From Myrica gale (taxonomy: Eukaryota > Streptophyta > Magnoliopsida > Fagales > Myricaceae): DNA of 64,000 bases. Shown here piece by piece: positions 1-11,193 of the stretch. The first letter of the stretch is position 1, and the number at the start of each line of letters is the position of its first letter. The stretch lies in contig OZ005606.1 of NCBI GenBank assembly GCA_963930655.1, forward strand, positions 22,856,001 to 22,920,000, written 5' to 3'. The notes beneath the pieces were generated by a model. The model saw nothing but the letters and a program-made list of their open reading frames with translations, made no database searches and was not told the DNA's origin. The position numbers were made by a program, and so were the translations under genes.

Positions 1-940
1 AGAGGATTTAGCTTCTGGAGCAGTCCAAATGAATGGTCGGGAGCTGTTTCTACATGAACCTTGGGTGTTTGATAACACTCTTTATTGAGGTTGATCTTAA
101 TGATGGATTAGATATGCTACTTTGTATATTAAATAAAGGTTACTCCCGTGAAAAATCATACTGTGATACTGATTCATGGTTTTGTCAAGGCTGGTTTCCG
201 GTTTTAGATATCAGGACATTTTCTTGTTATTATGGTTTGCGTCTGTGGGATTGTACGGAAAAGTGGTGGAAGTAGATTTGGCACCAAGAAAAGGAAGGAT
301 TGGACCAGTCATAGGAGGATGAGAATCTGTTTCATGGTGTTGACTGTTGTAAACAGTACTTATGGCATGTACTTGTTTAAGCATTGGAATGGAAATACCT
401 GAGGATAACTGTGGTTCACCCTTTTTATCTTTTGTGTCCTATTTTGAGTCAATCCTCGTGATGTTGCATTTTCATCAGATGCTTGCCTATTGGAGTTGGA
501 ACGTGAATTTTCAAAGGCTGGACACACAATCATCGACAATTGAAAAGGGAAACAAAACTTAAATATATTCTATCTTTAAGAGTTCAGAGTTAAGCTACAG
601 TCTAAATTATTCGAAGGTCATATATGACTTTCTATCTTGAAGATGGCCAAACTCGGCCGAGCTCACACTTGATTCATCAAACCCCATGGTGTACCATTTC
701 CTGTGACATTTAAAGAAAGAAACAGATTAGACAGGTTAAATACATCACTATTTGCAGATCTCCATATCTTGGTCATTTCTTTTTTTTTTGCTGTGAAAGG
801 TTATGACTTATGCCAATTCTTTAACAATCACAAAGCCGGTAGACTAGCAGGCTCAATATTGCCAAACACATGGGCCATGGCCCAGAGCTGCCCATTTAGC
901 CAGCGAGTGTGCAAAAATATTCTGTTTCCTAGAGATCAAA
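1..940. other. unassigned left-edge sequence
   Basis: No gene could be supported. Two frames are open from the left edge for 19 to 28 codons and then stop, so the end of an exon from a gene outside the window is possible. The rest looks like untranslated or intergenic DNA. Open frames at 33-275, 362-562 and 703-1071 have no recognisable domain, no splice-site support and biased composition. Confidence 0.4.
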
Positions 941-1187
941 GACTATGTTTGTTTAAGTTCTTAAAAAGTTTTCAAAAATTTCTCACTCACTTTTTCATCA
1001 ATTTCAATACATTTTCAACAATTTCAATAATTTTTTCATCAATTTCAATACTTTTTTACCAATCTCAATAACTTTTTACAAATTTCAACAACTTTTAACT
1101 AACTTTTCACCAATCCCAAGAGAATCTACACTACTTTCAAAAAGACACAAAAATAAAAATTGTTCTCAGAATTAAACCAAACATAGC
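941..1187. mobile_element. small MITE with CTATGTTTG-type inverted ends
   Basis: The left end reads GACTATGTTTGTTTAA and the right end, reverse-complemented, reads GGCTATGTTTGGTTTAA. The interior is about 220 bp of AT-rich sequence with repeated 'caatttcaat' and 'cttttt' blocks and no coding potential. Size and ends fit a non-autonomous DNA transposon (MITE). I did not find a convincing target-site duplication, so the exact borders and superfamily (hAT-like is a guess) are uncertain. Confidence 0.5.
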
Positions 1188-1341
1188 CTTCGGAAGTGTT
1201 CTGAGAAAAAAAGGGACCGCAGTTCTAAAACTGGGTCGTAAACTGGTATTGAGGGTCAAAAAGAAGAATCAATCAGCATGCGGAAGCATTTGTTTTCTTC
1301 TGAAATTCTTCAAAGTAACTATGTGGAAGCACTTACCACAA

Positions 1342-4300
1342 CTAGCTTGCAGAAAACAGCCGGAGATGTGGGTCAACAGGTAGACCAAGCCCCTCAAATA
1401 GTGGATCATAAACAGCATTCTTGATCATTCGCCTGAAACGATAAACCACACTGCTTCGTTTGGATTTCCGTAAAGAGTGAACAGAAAGAGAGCTTAAAAG
1501 AGAGACAGTGAAGGTGCATGAAACGGAATTTTGACGTTCATATAACCTAGTCATCTGAGAACGATTGGAAAGATTAGATTTTTCAACTTCAGTTCCTTGG
1601 GATAGAGAAGTCCTGTCCTGATCTTCCTGATCTTCTTTATGGCTGTAGGGTGTTGAACTCCTTTCTTGCCGTTTTGTTTCCCTCTGCATTAGATCAAATT
1701 CAAAAAAAAATAGACCTCATCATTCTGGCAAGTACAATGGAGAACTTCGCATCTGTTACTGTTAGCTTTACATTATAGGGTTTGTTTTCCGTGTTTCCTA
1801 TTTAATCATTTTGTGTTTTGTACGTCATACCCTGGAGCGTTTAGATGGCAACTGTGTGTCTCCCTGTTCTTCCGACACACGTCGTTTTCCTTCACGTCTG
1901 TCTCCTTCCACCGGTCCTTTCTGAAACTTATATTTAGACATGTTAGTAAGCCACTAGGAAGAGGCCGAGCTGATAAAACTAATTGGGTAGTTGGATGTAA
2001 GTAGTTGCAAGATAATCTTCACCCAAAAAGATTCACAAAAATGTAGAGGATACCTCTCTGAAGCTGCTCAGCAGTGTTTCACTCAGATCAGGGACTGCTA
2101 CTTTGGTCTTTAGACCCTCAATTTCCAGCTGACAAGATTATAGATTATCCATTAGAAAAGGAGGAGAAGGAAATTCATTCTCCAATAACAAATCCAGTAA
2201 AAGATTTCTACCTGCTGAGATAGAGAGTTCGGGATTTGAGTTTGCTGGATATTTGTGCCAGGAGTACTAAGGTAGGAGACACTTTGCCTAGCTGTATGAT
2301 TCTGTAATCCATCAGTGATCAGTCTGCTCTGTAAACTACAGCAGAAGAAGAGCATGAAAAGTTAGTGCATGCACGTTTTAATTGTTAAACTCAATGTTGA
2401 AACATATATCATCAACAGAAGAAAATCTTGCCCCCAAGTTCAGTATACCACCAAAAAGAAAAAGAGGGCTGAAAAAGAGCAGAACAAGTGAACCGTACGT
2501 ATAAATAATATTTCATTAATTAGTTGCTGAAATTAATGACTTGAAGAAAAGAGATAATTTAGGTACCCAGAAGAGGTTGAAGAACGAGGCGGTAAGAGGT
2601 TGATTAATGGTTCAGGATCAACGCCAATAACTGTCTCAGGAGCTTGATTGAGCTGTTGATGCTTGGAGTACAGTTGAGGCCTACGATTAGAAGTGTTGAA
2701 TGTAAGATAAAAGCTTGCCAAATTCCTTGCATTCTATATAAGCCGTATTCTGGCTATTTCAGCTCTGTTCATGATCATCACATGCATGCATCGATAGAAA
2801 AGTTAAATGCGTACCTAGAAAACATTGAAGATCGAGGCAGCATGGAGCCAAAAGGTTGTGAGTCCCAGGCTTGGTCAAGTTGATGCTTCTGACCGTACGA
2901 CCATTGAGGCCTAACAACAAAAACGACTTGATTATACTAAAAAAAACATAACACAAGAAAGGGAGGGAAAAGAAAAGGCAAAAGACAAACTAAACGAATA
3001 AATTAAATGAAAGCATATTATTTACACTGATCTAAATGAAATATTGGATTTTATATACATACCTAGGCAATGGGAAAGGTCCAGCTCCTGTGGAGTAATG
3101 TTGCTGGGGATTGGATGCATAAGGTGTCACGGAGGTATAAGGATTAGACTGTCCATAATGATCCACCTGTTGAGGCCTAAATTCAACAAAAAGGTAATGA
3201 GGATAAGCATGTAAAGAAGATTTATCACTTATCAGACATAGAAGTCTTGATTTTTGGTCCGTTTTGACCAATCTTAACGTTGTTTCTTTATCACATTTAC
3301 GAGGCTTTATAGTACTGCAGATCAGGTACCTACCCAGAAAGCATCATCGGTTCCTGAAGCAAGGAACTGCCAAGTTGTGGATAAACATTAGGATTCCATT
3401 GAGTGAACTGATTAAGTTGTTGTTGATGTCCATTTAACTGCGGGAGCCTAAACTCAAAAGTTTAGTAGACAATGAGTTCAGCAAGATGCTATATAGACCA
3501 TTAAGTTACCTTCACTGAAAGCTATAGCACTTAATACTATCTTAGACGAATAGGATGAAAGCAAAATTAATGTGAAAGCATATAAGATCCCGTTACTGAC
3601 GAGTTTTGTGTTGTCCAGAGCTGGTTGACTTGTTGTTGATAGTTTGCCTGTTGGGAGAGCCTACATTTTCGAAAATCCTTACACTCCTTACTTAGGTACA
3701 GTGAAAAAAAGGGAAAAATAGAAAAAGACCTAGGTCATTAGCACATCTACGTTAACTATTCCAGACAGAAGCAGAAGTACCTGGGCGAGACAGAAAGCTG
3801 CTGATCAGGCAGCAATGAGTACATGTAACCTTTTGAATCGCATATGTTAGGTTGTACCGGGACTTGATTCAGTTGAGGATACACGACACTTCGTGGCCTA
3901 TAATCGGAATATCATTAAAGCAATTTTCATTGTGGGTATGCCGGCCAAACTATGCTTAATTTTATCGAAGCTCAAGTTAGCACTATATAATTAAGAACAT
4001 AAGGCAGACAAAGGTACCTAGGAGGCAGAGAGAGTCCAGGTTGCATGGATTGATATTGAGGACAAAATGAATTTACAACTTGCGAGACTTGGTTAGGTTG
4101 TCGCATGAGCTGCAGATTAGACAGCTGTTGGGGCCTGAAACATAACTATCAGTTAGTCATGTGCTTGTAGAAAAAAATGTGCACGCGTGCATGGGCAGCC
4201 GGTATTGATAAGCAATTACTTGAAAAGCACCTTGAAAGCGCATAATTAGCTTGAGGAAGCATGTAGTTCAAACGTTGCGGGTCATACGCATTAGCTGTTA

Positions 4301-6562
4301 TGAGGTCAGTTGCTTGGGGCCTGAGTTCCGAGATTACATAGTAAATCATAACAAGCATCTGAACAAAATACCATAAATATTGCACATTCATACGAACAGC
4401 ATTATGCATAAAAATTTATGAAGATGACAAGTCATATACCCCAATTGAGTCGAGGGTCTGTATGAAGCGTTCTGGTTCTGGGGGAGTAGAGTGGCCCGCC
4501 GTTGGTCGACTGGCAATGGTCTTTGATTTATTGTTTCTACCCCTATCTGCTCAAAGTGAACAACTTTGACTTAGTCAAAAAGACATTAACGTCATAAAAA
4601 GAAGCTAGCCGAATAAAACACAAATTGATGACGTAGAATAAAGGTCTGAGTTGCGGTACGCACTGTGTTATGAGGGTATAAAGTGAGTCCGAGAGATGGT
4701 AATTGCTGGCTTATGCTGGGGAAAGTATTGCCTGTGATGTTTTGCAGCATTTGATTGTTTGCTCCAAAATCATTAGGTTGACCCAAACTTTGGGACCTAT
4801 CATCAGGATAATTAAGTGATGGTGAAGAGCAACCGAGCAGAAGAGGAGAAGAGAATGAGAGATACGAAAGTAAATATCAGTATGAATGCGATGACTGTGA
4901 TTCTATATCGAAAAGAACAGAACTTATTGGCATACCGAGTCATATGCTGAAGTTGAGTTGCATTAATCCCAGGTGCCGCAGCATTCATCTGCATCTGATT
5001 GGGGTAGATCATAGTACTGGCCTCATTTTCAGCTTGAAATGACTGACCAGCTCCATCTTGTGCGACAAACCCGACCTGACATGATCATAGTCAGTGGTGA
5101 TCTTTTGCTCTATGGACACAATAAAGGACTTTGAGCCACATTAGCAAAAAGAAAGAAAACAAAGGCTGCAATTATAAACCCGCAAAGAAAGATAAAATCA
5201 CGTGTAATTAAGCTTATAATGTGAAGTATATAGTCGCGTGAGGATATTGTCGTAACGTTCTTGAGAATTAAGGAGAACTAAAGAAGGCTAAATTTGGTTG
5301 CCTCACATTTGGAGCGGTCATGTGTGGAGCATTAAAGCTCTCAAAACTTGAGAGTGCAGATTGGTTGAGGTTCTGGTTGAAGCTTGCATTATTCAGAAGG
5401 GATTGATTAGTCGTTCCAGCTGACGACCTTGGCTCCACATTCTCCTAGTAAACAAAAAGAAGAGTAAGTGAAAGACGCACATATCAATGCATAAATTATT
5501 TACTTACTCGGTAATGTGTTGAGGACTAAAAGAACCTTACCAATACTGGCTGAGGAAATGGTTGCGACGCTCCCATTAATGTTGTAGAGAAGGAAGATGA
5601 TCGAAACTGTGCAAAGCTTGGAGTATCAACAACTGGAGGGCCTGGGTTTTCAGGAGTAGTACAAGCATATTCTGAACAGTCCCAGTAAAGGCTCCCAATA
5701 TTAGGTTCGTGAGGCTGACAATATTGTTCATCTGCTGCAGCTTCGGTCTCCATGAAGTCCTGGTCATGAATTAAGGGGACACGGATGATTATAGAAATGG
5801 CTTAATGTGACATGAATATCATACATTTCCGCGCGCTCAAAACCATTAAAATAAATGAACCTAATGTATATTGATTGAGATATAGCCTTATTAGGTCAGA
5901 TTCTAACTATTTAATGATAATGAACACATTTCTCTACTTAAAGATTGCAAAGATGAAGTGTGTACTGTTGTTGGATGGTAGCTTTGTGATGTCTCTATTG
6001 GTGAAGGACTGAACGCTACAACTTGCTGTGCTGAGTTTGGAGCATGTTCAAGCTGTGCTCCTGTAGGGACCTCCGAGATGTCGCTACTCAATGTAGAGAA
6101 TGTGAGGTTCAGCTTCGAGTTTGTTTGGTTAATCAGCTGCTGATTGCTTCCAGATGACGAACCCAGCTCCACAAACTCTTGCTAAAACATAATTTGACAA
6201 TAAACATCAGTAAAATGGGCTATCCACCATCATGAGTATTACTATTGACAGGCTGAATTTGTTCGTCTTTATTTTCCATGGAAATGCACATGTTCAAAAA
6301 GAATTCAGTCTTCTTCTTTTTTCACTAAGAAAGGTTCGAAATAATTTCGAACTCATGAGAGTCAGTGCACTATATATGCATTGCAAAGTCGTAACGATTA
6401 ACGTACTGTAGAATAATTTGCGGCCGTTTCGCTCTCTGGATGATTTGAAGGAACCTGGGTATTGGGATCCTCCACTAAGTTTTCTTCAACGAAGGCAAGT
6501 AAGTCGAACTCCAAATTAGATGCTTCTACGTCTTGACCACCTGAGACTTGATCAGTCTCCAT
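1342..6562 (-). CDS. 18-exon gene for an unrecognised Gln/Asn/Pro/Ser-rich protein (823 aa)
   Basis: I do not recognise the family. Exons, in coding order: 6562-6407, 6181-5966, 5759-5541, 5444-5307, 5075-4936, 4796-4664, 4546-4440, 4320-4231, 4134-4018, 3897-3781, 3660-3601, 3447-3334, 3176-3063, 2910-2815, 2680-2567, 2335-2212, 2128-2054, 1683-1342. All have GT-AG borders and compatible phases and sum to 2,472 nt, one open frame ending in TAG. The start chosen is ATG at 6562, with an in-frame stop upstream if unspliced. The N-terminus (METDQVSGGQDVEA...) is acidic, with a hydrophobic FDLLAFVEEN stretch. Exons 2-4 share a related start (E-x-V-E, then SSxG). Exons 8-15 form a repeat array. 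Exon 17 encodes a short heptad-like helix. Exon 18 encodes a charged, then basic tail. There is no signal peptide, membrane segment or known catalytic motif. A disordered nuclear regulator is possible, but that is inference. Confidence 0.75.
2567..4320 (-). repeat. tandem array of eight related phase 2-2 exons in the 18-exon gene
   Basis: Exons 8 to 15 are 90, 117, 117, 60, 114, 114, 96 and 114 nt. Each begins one base into a codon and ends two bases into one, mostly as ...AG|gt...ag|G, so the Arg codon spans the junction. The peptides share a pattern: R-P-Q (or R-L, G-P-Q, S-L-P) first, then Q/H-rich sequence with L-N-Q or V-N-Q, then often L-L-P and S-P-R. Because every exon is symmetric in phase, one can be gained, lost or skipped without shifting the frame. 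This supports growth by exon duplication and suggests possible isoform variation. Confidence 0.7.
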
Positions 6563-6906
6563 ATTCTGATTTCGTTCTCCACAATTTAATCATGTTAGTC
6601 CATTGGTGATCAATAATATTGAACTTACAAACTACAAAAAGATTGTACAATAATGATTAAGAAAACAAGGTACTAGAATGTTATCCATTTGCAATATCTA
6701 CCAAAGATGTAGCAAAGTGAGTTTGAGGGTGAGACCCAAAAAAAGCGAAAAAAAGAAAAGAGAAGGAACCCTGACAGCTATCAGCTCACTAATTAAGCGT
6801 GAGTAAGAACTAAGGTAGCAAATTCATTTCCTTCTTACCCCATATCCCACATTACCAATAAAGGGCAAGGTGACAACTAAGTAATTGGCGACAAGATAAT
6901 ATATAC

Positions 6907-7113
6907 GGGGCGTTTGTTTCTCAATTATTTCACCCCTCAATATTTCTAAACAATCATAAAATAATTTCTCTCTCCTCATTAAATTATAAAATAATATTAT
7001 ACTATTCAATTAAATCTTCTCTCTCCTCAATTTTTCATAAAATATTATACTTTTTCACAAACCCCAATACCCAAAATTTCCAAAACCTCAATATTTTCAC
7101 AAACAAACACCAC
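6907..7113. mobile_element. MITE with GGxGTTTGTTT ends
   Basis: The left end is GGGGCGTTTGTTTCTCAAT and the right end reverse-complemented is GGTGGTGTTTGTTTGTG. The AT-rich interior of about 200 bp repeats 'ctctctcctca' and 'ataaaataatatta'. It lies upstream of exon 1 of the 18-exon gene, probably in its leader intron. Related ends occur at 23,494-23,684. A clean target-site duplication was not found. Confidence 0.5.
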
Positions 7114-8360
7114 CATAAGATAACTATGATCACACAACATATTCATGAGATAACAATCCATTCTGAAAACACTACGGCTATAGCTGCAACTCCCCCCTCC
7201 CCCCCCCCCCACCTCTCTCTCTCTCTCTCTATCTCAAGAAAAGAAACAAACATGACTCGTATACCTCCAATTGTTTGTTTGTAACAAACCTTATTGCAGA
7301 TTGGATCAGTATTAGTTTAAATATGTATCCATCCCTCTGAAACTAATTTCTTCATAGTTTTTGTAGCTATTTCCATGGATTTGACATGGCTAGGTACCTA
7401 GCAACGAGCTGTTTTCCATTGATAATTAAGCACCCACTGACACAATAGAATGGGTGGACTATGTCAGCAGGTCTTTTAGGGAGCTGCACAGCAAAAAGTA
7501 GGAATCACATCCTTTGACAAGCTAAGAAAAGAAACGTATATCTCTCCAACGAACTTCAAACGCTTAACTCTGATGTGGGAATCGCGATACCTTCATGATG
7601 CTAGCTATCGACGTCGACAATGACTCTGACGACCTTAGTCACGTTAGAAAAGTTAAATACCCCCAGATAATCTATCAGGGGGAGAAACCAAAGCCGCGCT
7701 CGTTAATTACGATCTCCGAAGCATCCTTTCTGGACTCATCAACCTCGTCATGGATGGAGGCTCCTTCGAGGTGATTCAATCATCAATATTGTCTACAGCA
7801 GTATTGAGTTGAAGATAATAAAACCACCGTCACCATTGACATCCTTAGCCTTCTTCAAAACTTCTTCCTCCTACTGCCTTTGTAAACGTCTATTGGATGA
7901 GTTTTCTTTCACATAACCTAGCAAGATGGGCAGCCTCCATCTCTAAAGATGGAAGCATTGGCATTTCCCCTCGCATTCTGTCTTCTGAGAATCCATTTGA
8001 TTTCTCATAATCTCTTCTGGATTGCACCTTCCTTAATTTATTTCCAACTTATCCAAAAAGATCTCTTAAACCCAATAATATATATAATATATCTTTCTTT
8101 ATATATTTCAGGCTCCCAAATAAATAGAACAGAAAACAATTATACAAGCATGCATGTTATCGAGCAACATTATTATAGCGTAATATCTAAATCTAGTGTA
8201 CTGTGATCTATAAGTTCATGTTTAATTAATATTTACTGGGGTTTGTTTGTAGGGTGATATTACTTTTAGGGTTGACCCTTACGAGGAGTACTGCAGGTCT
8301 CCCTCTCTACCTACCTCTGTTTGCCCCCGTATACCACTGTCCGAAAAACCTATTAATGAA
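7114..8360. other. non-coding stretch, probable leader intron
   Basis: No gene is supported here. A C-run followed by a CT microsatellite lies at about 7,191-7,235. The open frame at 7949-8206 has no recognisable content. If the leader exons at 10.3-11.0 kb belong to the 18-exon gene, this whole stretch is intronic. Confidence 0.4.
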
Positions 8361-8373
8361 AAGTATGACGTTG

Positions 8374-9490
8374 TATGACTGGCAAACTTTCGTTCGAGAC
8401 ACAAGACAGAGTCTCTTCTCTCTCTAGAACTTCCCTCCCCCTTGTCTGAAACAACCTTCCCCCTTCTCCCGGTCTGGGGAGGAGCTCCGGCTCCTCCCTC
8501 CTCCTCTTCTTTCCTCCGGCCACGCTTCTAGTGGCTCGCGACTGTCCTTTTTGGCTCTTTTTTGGCTTGACTTTTTCTCTTCATCTTGGAGGTTAGATCC
8601 CGGTCTCTCCGGTGGTCTTCGGTGTGCACGGAATCCATGATGTGTTTACTCTCCTTCCGGCGCTCAGATCTATCCAGGAGCGGTGGTCGTTTCTCGGCGC
8701 GTGAGCTCTCTTGCGCATCCACGCGCGAGCGTGGATCTCACTTGCCCGAGCTCTCTTGCCTCCCTTTTGGCTGTCTTGTATGTTTTTCGGTGATTTTAAG
8801 CTGCCTTGCTGTGCTCTGTCCCCCAGGCGGTCCCTTCTGCCTCGGTCTGACCTTTCTCTGCCGCCGCGTGTAGGCCACGCGCGGCCTTGTGCTCGTGTGC
8901 CGCCTGTTTACGCAGCGTTTTTGCTCTGTGCCGCCTCTGGTCGGTTCGTTTAGCTCGTTTCACGCCTTTGCCTCCTCCCCCGTTTGGTCGATTTGGCTGT
9001 TTGTCCCCTGCGACTCTCCCTGCCGCCGCCATTTTGTGCCGCCCGACGTTGCCTCCTCTCCTCCTCTCCCTTGTGCAGCCAGTCTTTGTGTGATGATTAC
9101 TTCAAAGGAGTCGGATTGCTGCAATGTGCGCCCTTCTTCTTGCGGAAGTCGCCATTGTCTTGTGCGGTGGTTGTGTTATGTGTGTTGTGTATCGGCCCTT
9201 GTGGCCGATTTGTGTTTGTATTGTGTTCTGTCTCTTGTGGTCAGATTGTGTATGTATTGTCTGTGGACCCTTGTGGTCGGTTGGTTCTAGGGTTTGTATT
9301 ACGGTCCTTGTGGCCGTCGGTGGTTCCGCCGATGTAGTCCGGTCTGATTTCTGGATCATTGGATCCGCTTTCTTGTAGGGCCTTTAGGTCCGTTTAGGTC
9401 TTTCGCTGGCCTTCGGGTTGTTTTTACGTTTTGTTATGGCAGTATCTTTCTCGATTTTAATATATTGGTTATGTTGTTTAGAAAAAAAAA
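8374..9490 (+). mobile_element. 1.1-kb retroposon with oligo-A tail and 13-bp target duplication
   Basis: The direct repeat AAGTATGACGTTG flanks the element at 8361-8373 and 9491-9503, and the element ends in a run of ten A. These are the marks of target-primed reverse transcription (LINE machinery). The body is strikingly C/T- and G/C-rich compared with its surroundings. Near the 3' end (about 9,190-9,320) it repeats a CCTTGTGGCCG-like unit. The last 60 bp are T-rich and end in an ATATTGGTTATG-like stretch before the A-run. Open frames here are compositional shadows with no conserved domain. It is too long for a classical SINE, so a non-autonomous LINE derivative or a retrocopied non-coding RNA fits best. 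Confidence 0.75.
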
Positions 9491-9503
9491 AAGTATGACG
9501 TTG

Positions 9504-10290
9504 CCTGATCTACTCCATCGAAAAGAGCCTATCTTCGTCTCTCGATAATTGGTGGGCACAATAAGAGAGTCACAACCCTCAATACCAGTCGGCATCCGTG
9601 AAAAGGTAATCCCATCTGATCATGTACGGCGGTAATGCTACTTGCTATGCTTTGAGTTTGTTGTTCCATAATGTACTCCATGTGAGATTATTGAAGAGGG
9701 ATGATTTTTACGTCGAGCCGATCGAGTAAAATAATTGGGGCTGTTTAGCTGTAATTAAACATGATAGGTTGTGACAGGTCAAAGCCAAAACTAAGATTCT
9801 CCCGTTCAAACCAACCTACCAAATCACTTTAATCGGTGTCACTATGGTACGGCATCCTAAATTAATGTTGGCTTGTTTCTGGAGGGATTTGTTGACGCTA
9901 AGTACATCTCTCGCTTCCACCATCGGAAATGGGTCATGGGTGAGAATCGACCAAAAAGGTCCCAAGTCTATAGTCCTAAGGAAGAGTACCTACAATTTCG
10001 TATTACGGTATTAATTAAGCTAATCAGAAAGGGCATATTGTGTACACGTTAAAACAAGGGTCTTGTGGGACCCCTTTGTACACTTGGCTAAGTTTAAAGG
10101 CGGGGAATAATTTGACTTAAGCCACAGGTAGGTTCAATGGTTTCATTGCTCAGGTCCAGCGCGGATTTCCTTCTAAAACCCCCCATGACCGTCACGCTAG
10201 GAAACAAGAGGTATAACTATCTGTACATGGCTAAAAATGGATAATGCCATGAGACAGAGGAATCCAATGGTAAAGTTTCACAAGGCTTAC
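9504..10290. other. unassigned sequence
   Basis: I see no gene, repeat or transposon end here. It would be intronic if the upstream leader exons belong to the 18-exon gene. Confidence 0.35.
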
Positions 10291-11030
10291 CATCTCTCTC
10301 AGGCGAATTTTAGACTGAACTCGCAGATCACTATGAGCGAAATGTGAATCGAGGGCTAAAAAAGGTACACCATATAACTGATGTTTGGTTTCTGATAGTA
10401 AAAAAGCTGAAGAGAGTTGATATTTTCTAGGGATGTGTGTATGTGCTTTCGTATTAGAAATTGCAGAAACGACCGGACTATCCCCAGGAGGAACAATCTG
10501 ACGTCCCAACCCAAAGTACTTTTTTTTTGGGTCTGACAGTCTATGAAAAAATGCTTCCCAAGAAGACCTGCCTAAAAAAGTAAAAGAGATGAAGAAGAAA
10601 TAGGCCGGAAGAGGGAAGAGGAGGGAGAGATCCGAGACCAACAACACAGAACTGCATGAAACAGTCTTCGATAAGAGAAAGTAACACACGTTCTTTATGA
10701 CCTTATGTCATTTACCTGGAAATCCGACATAAAGATCGCTTACTGGCTTAGTGGCATACACACGAGCACGATTTCAGATCACCTACAGACATCAAAAAAA
10801 GGGGGAAAAAAAAGGATTACATTATATATGAAGGTTAACTTTCGCCGGCATGCAATTTTATCAGGGCCTCGATAAAACACTAAAGAGATTGTACCGTAGA
10901 AGGATATTGAGAAGAGAACGCATGCAGGCCGTCGAGATAGCTGTTGAGAAATGGTGTGCGAAAGAAAGAATTGTAACAGCAAGGAAGGAGAAGAGGTGAA
11001 CTAAAACACAAGCTCTCTGCAATATCTCTA
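10291..11030 (-). other. probable 5' leader exons of the 18-exon gene
   Basis: Three exons are suggested by splice signals. One runs from about 11,030 to near 10,893 (donor ACG|GTACAA). The second is 10782-10716, with a long pyrimidine tract before CTGTAG and donor CCAG|GTAAAT. The third is 10571-10291, with acceptor TTTTTTAG and donor GATG|GTAAGC. The first exon carries a short upstream ORF that would end just inside the second. The third exon is open for its full 281 nt in the frame ending in ATG at the donor, and that ATG could splice in frame to CAG|AATATGGAG before 6562, adding Met-Asn. So the true start may be this ATG. The open frame also reads a protein-like sequence (GRSSWEAFFHRL...) with no start of its own. 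Linkage over a 3.7-kb intron is inference. Confidence 0.4.
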
Positions 11031-11053
11031 AAAGTGAAGCTCTGGAGAGCCAA

Positions 11054-11059
11054 TTTATA
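11054..11059 (-). promoter_or_regulatory. TATA box for the leader of the 18-exon gene
   Basis: On the minus strand the sequence reads CCTATAAATTGGC. About 30 bp downstream begins a pyrimidine-rich, leader-like sequence followed by good splice sites. Position and context fit a core promoter, but no transcript evidence is available. Confidence 0.45.
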
Positions 11060-11193
11060 GGAAAAAAATAGGGTTATGTGCCACACAGATAGAAGTTGTA
11101 AATTTCCTGAGATTGATATCAAACTTTTGCGCTGTCGTTAAAATTGAGACTCTTTTAAAACTTTTTTGTTAAAAATAATTGTTTAGAGGTGCT

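Noticed and set aside
1344-1440. Similarity of the orphan protein's C-terminus (FRRMIKNAVYDPLFEG) to the MADS protein's exon 11 ([15 protein letters not shown]).
   Set aside because: The spacing differs by one codon, the nucleotides do not match well, and no other MADS feature occurs in the orphan gene. Chance or very distant relation cannot be told apart.
8586-9378. Several overlapping 60-130 aa frames on both strands.
   Set aside because: They lie inside the GC/CT-rich retroposon, overlap in many frames and carry no domain. They are composition artefacts.
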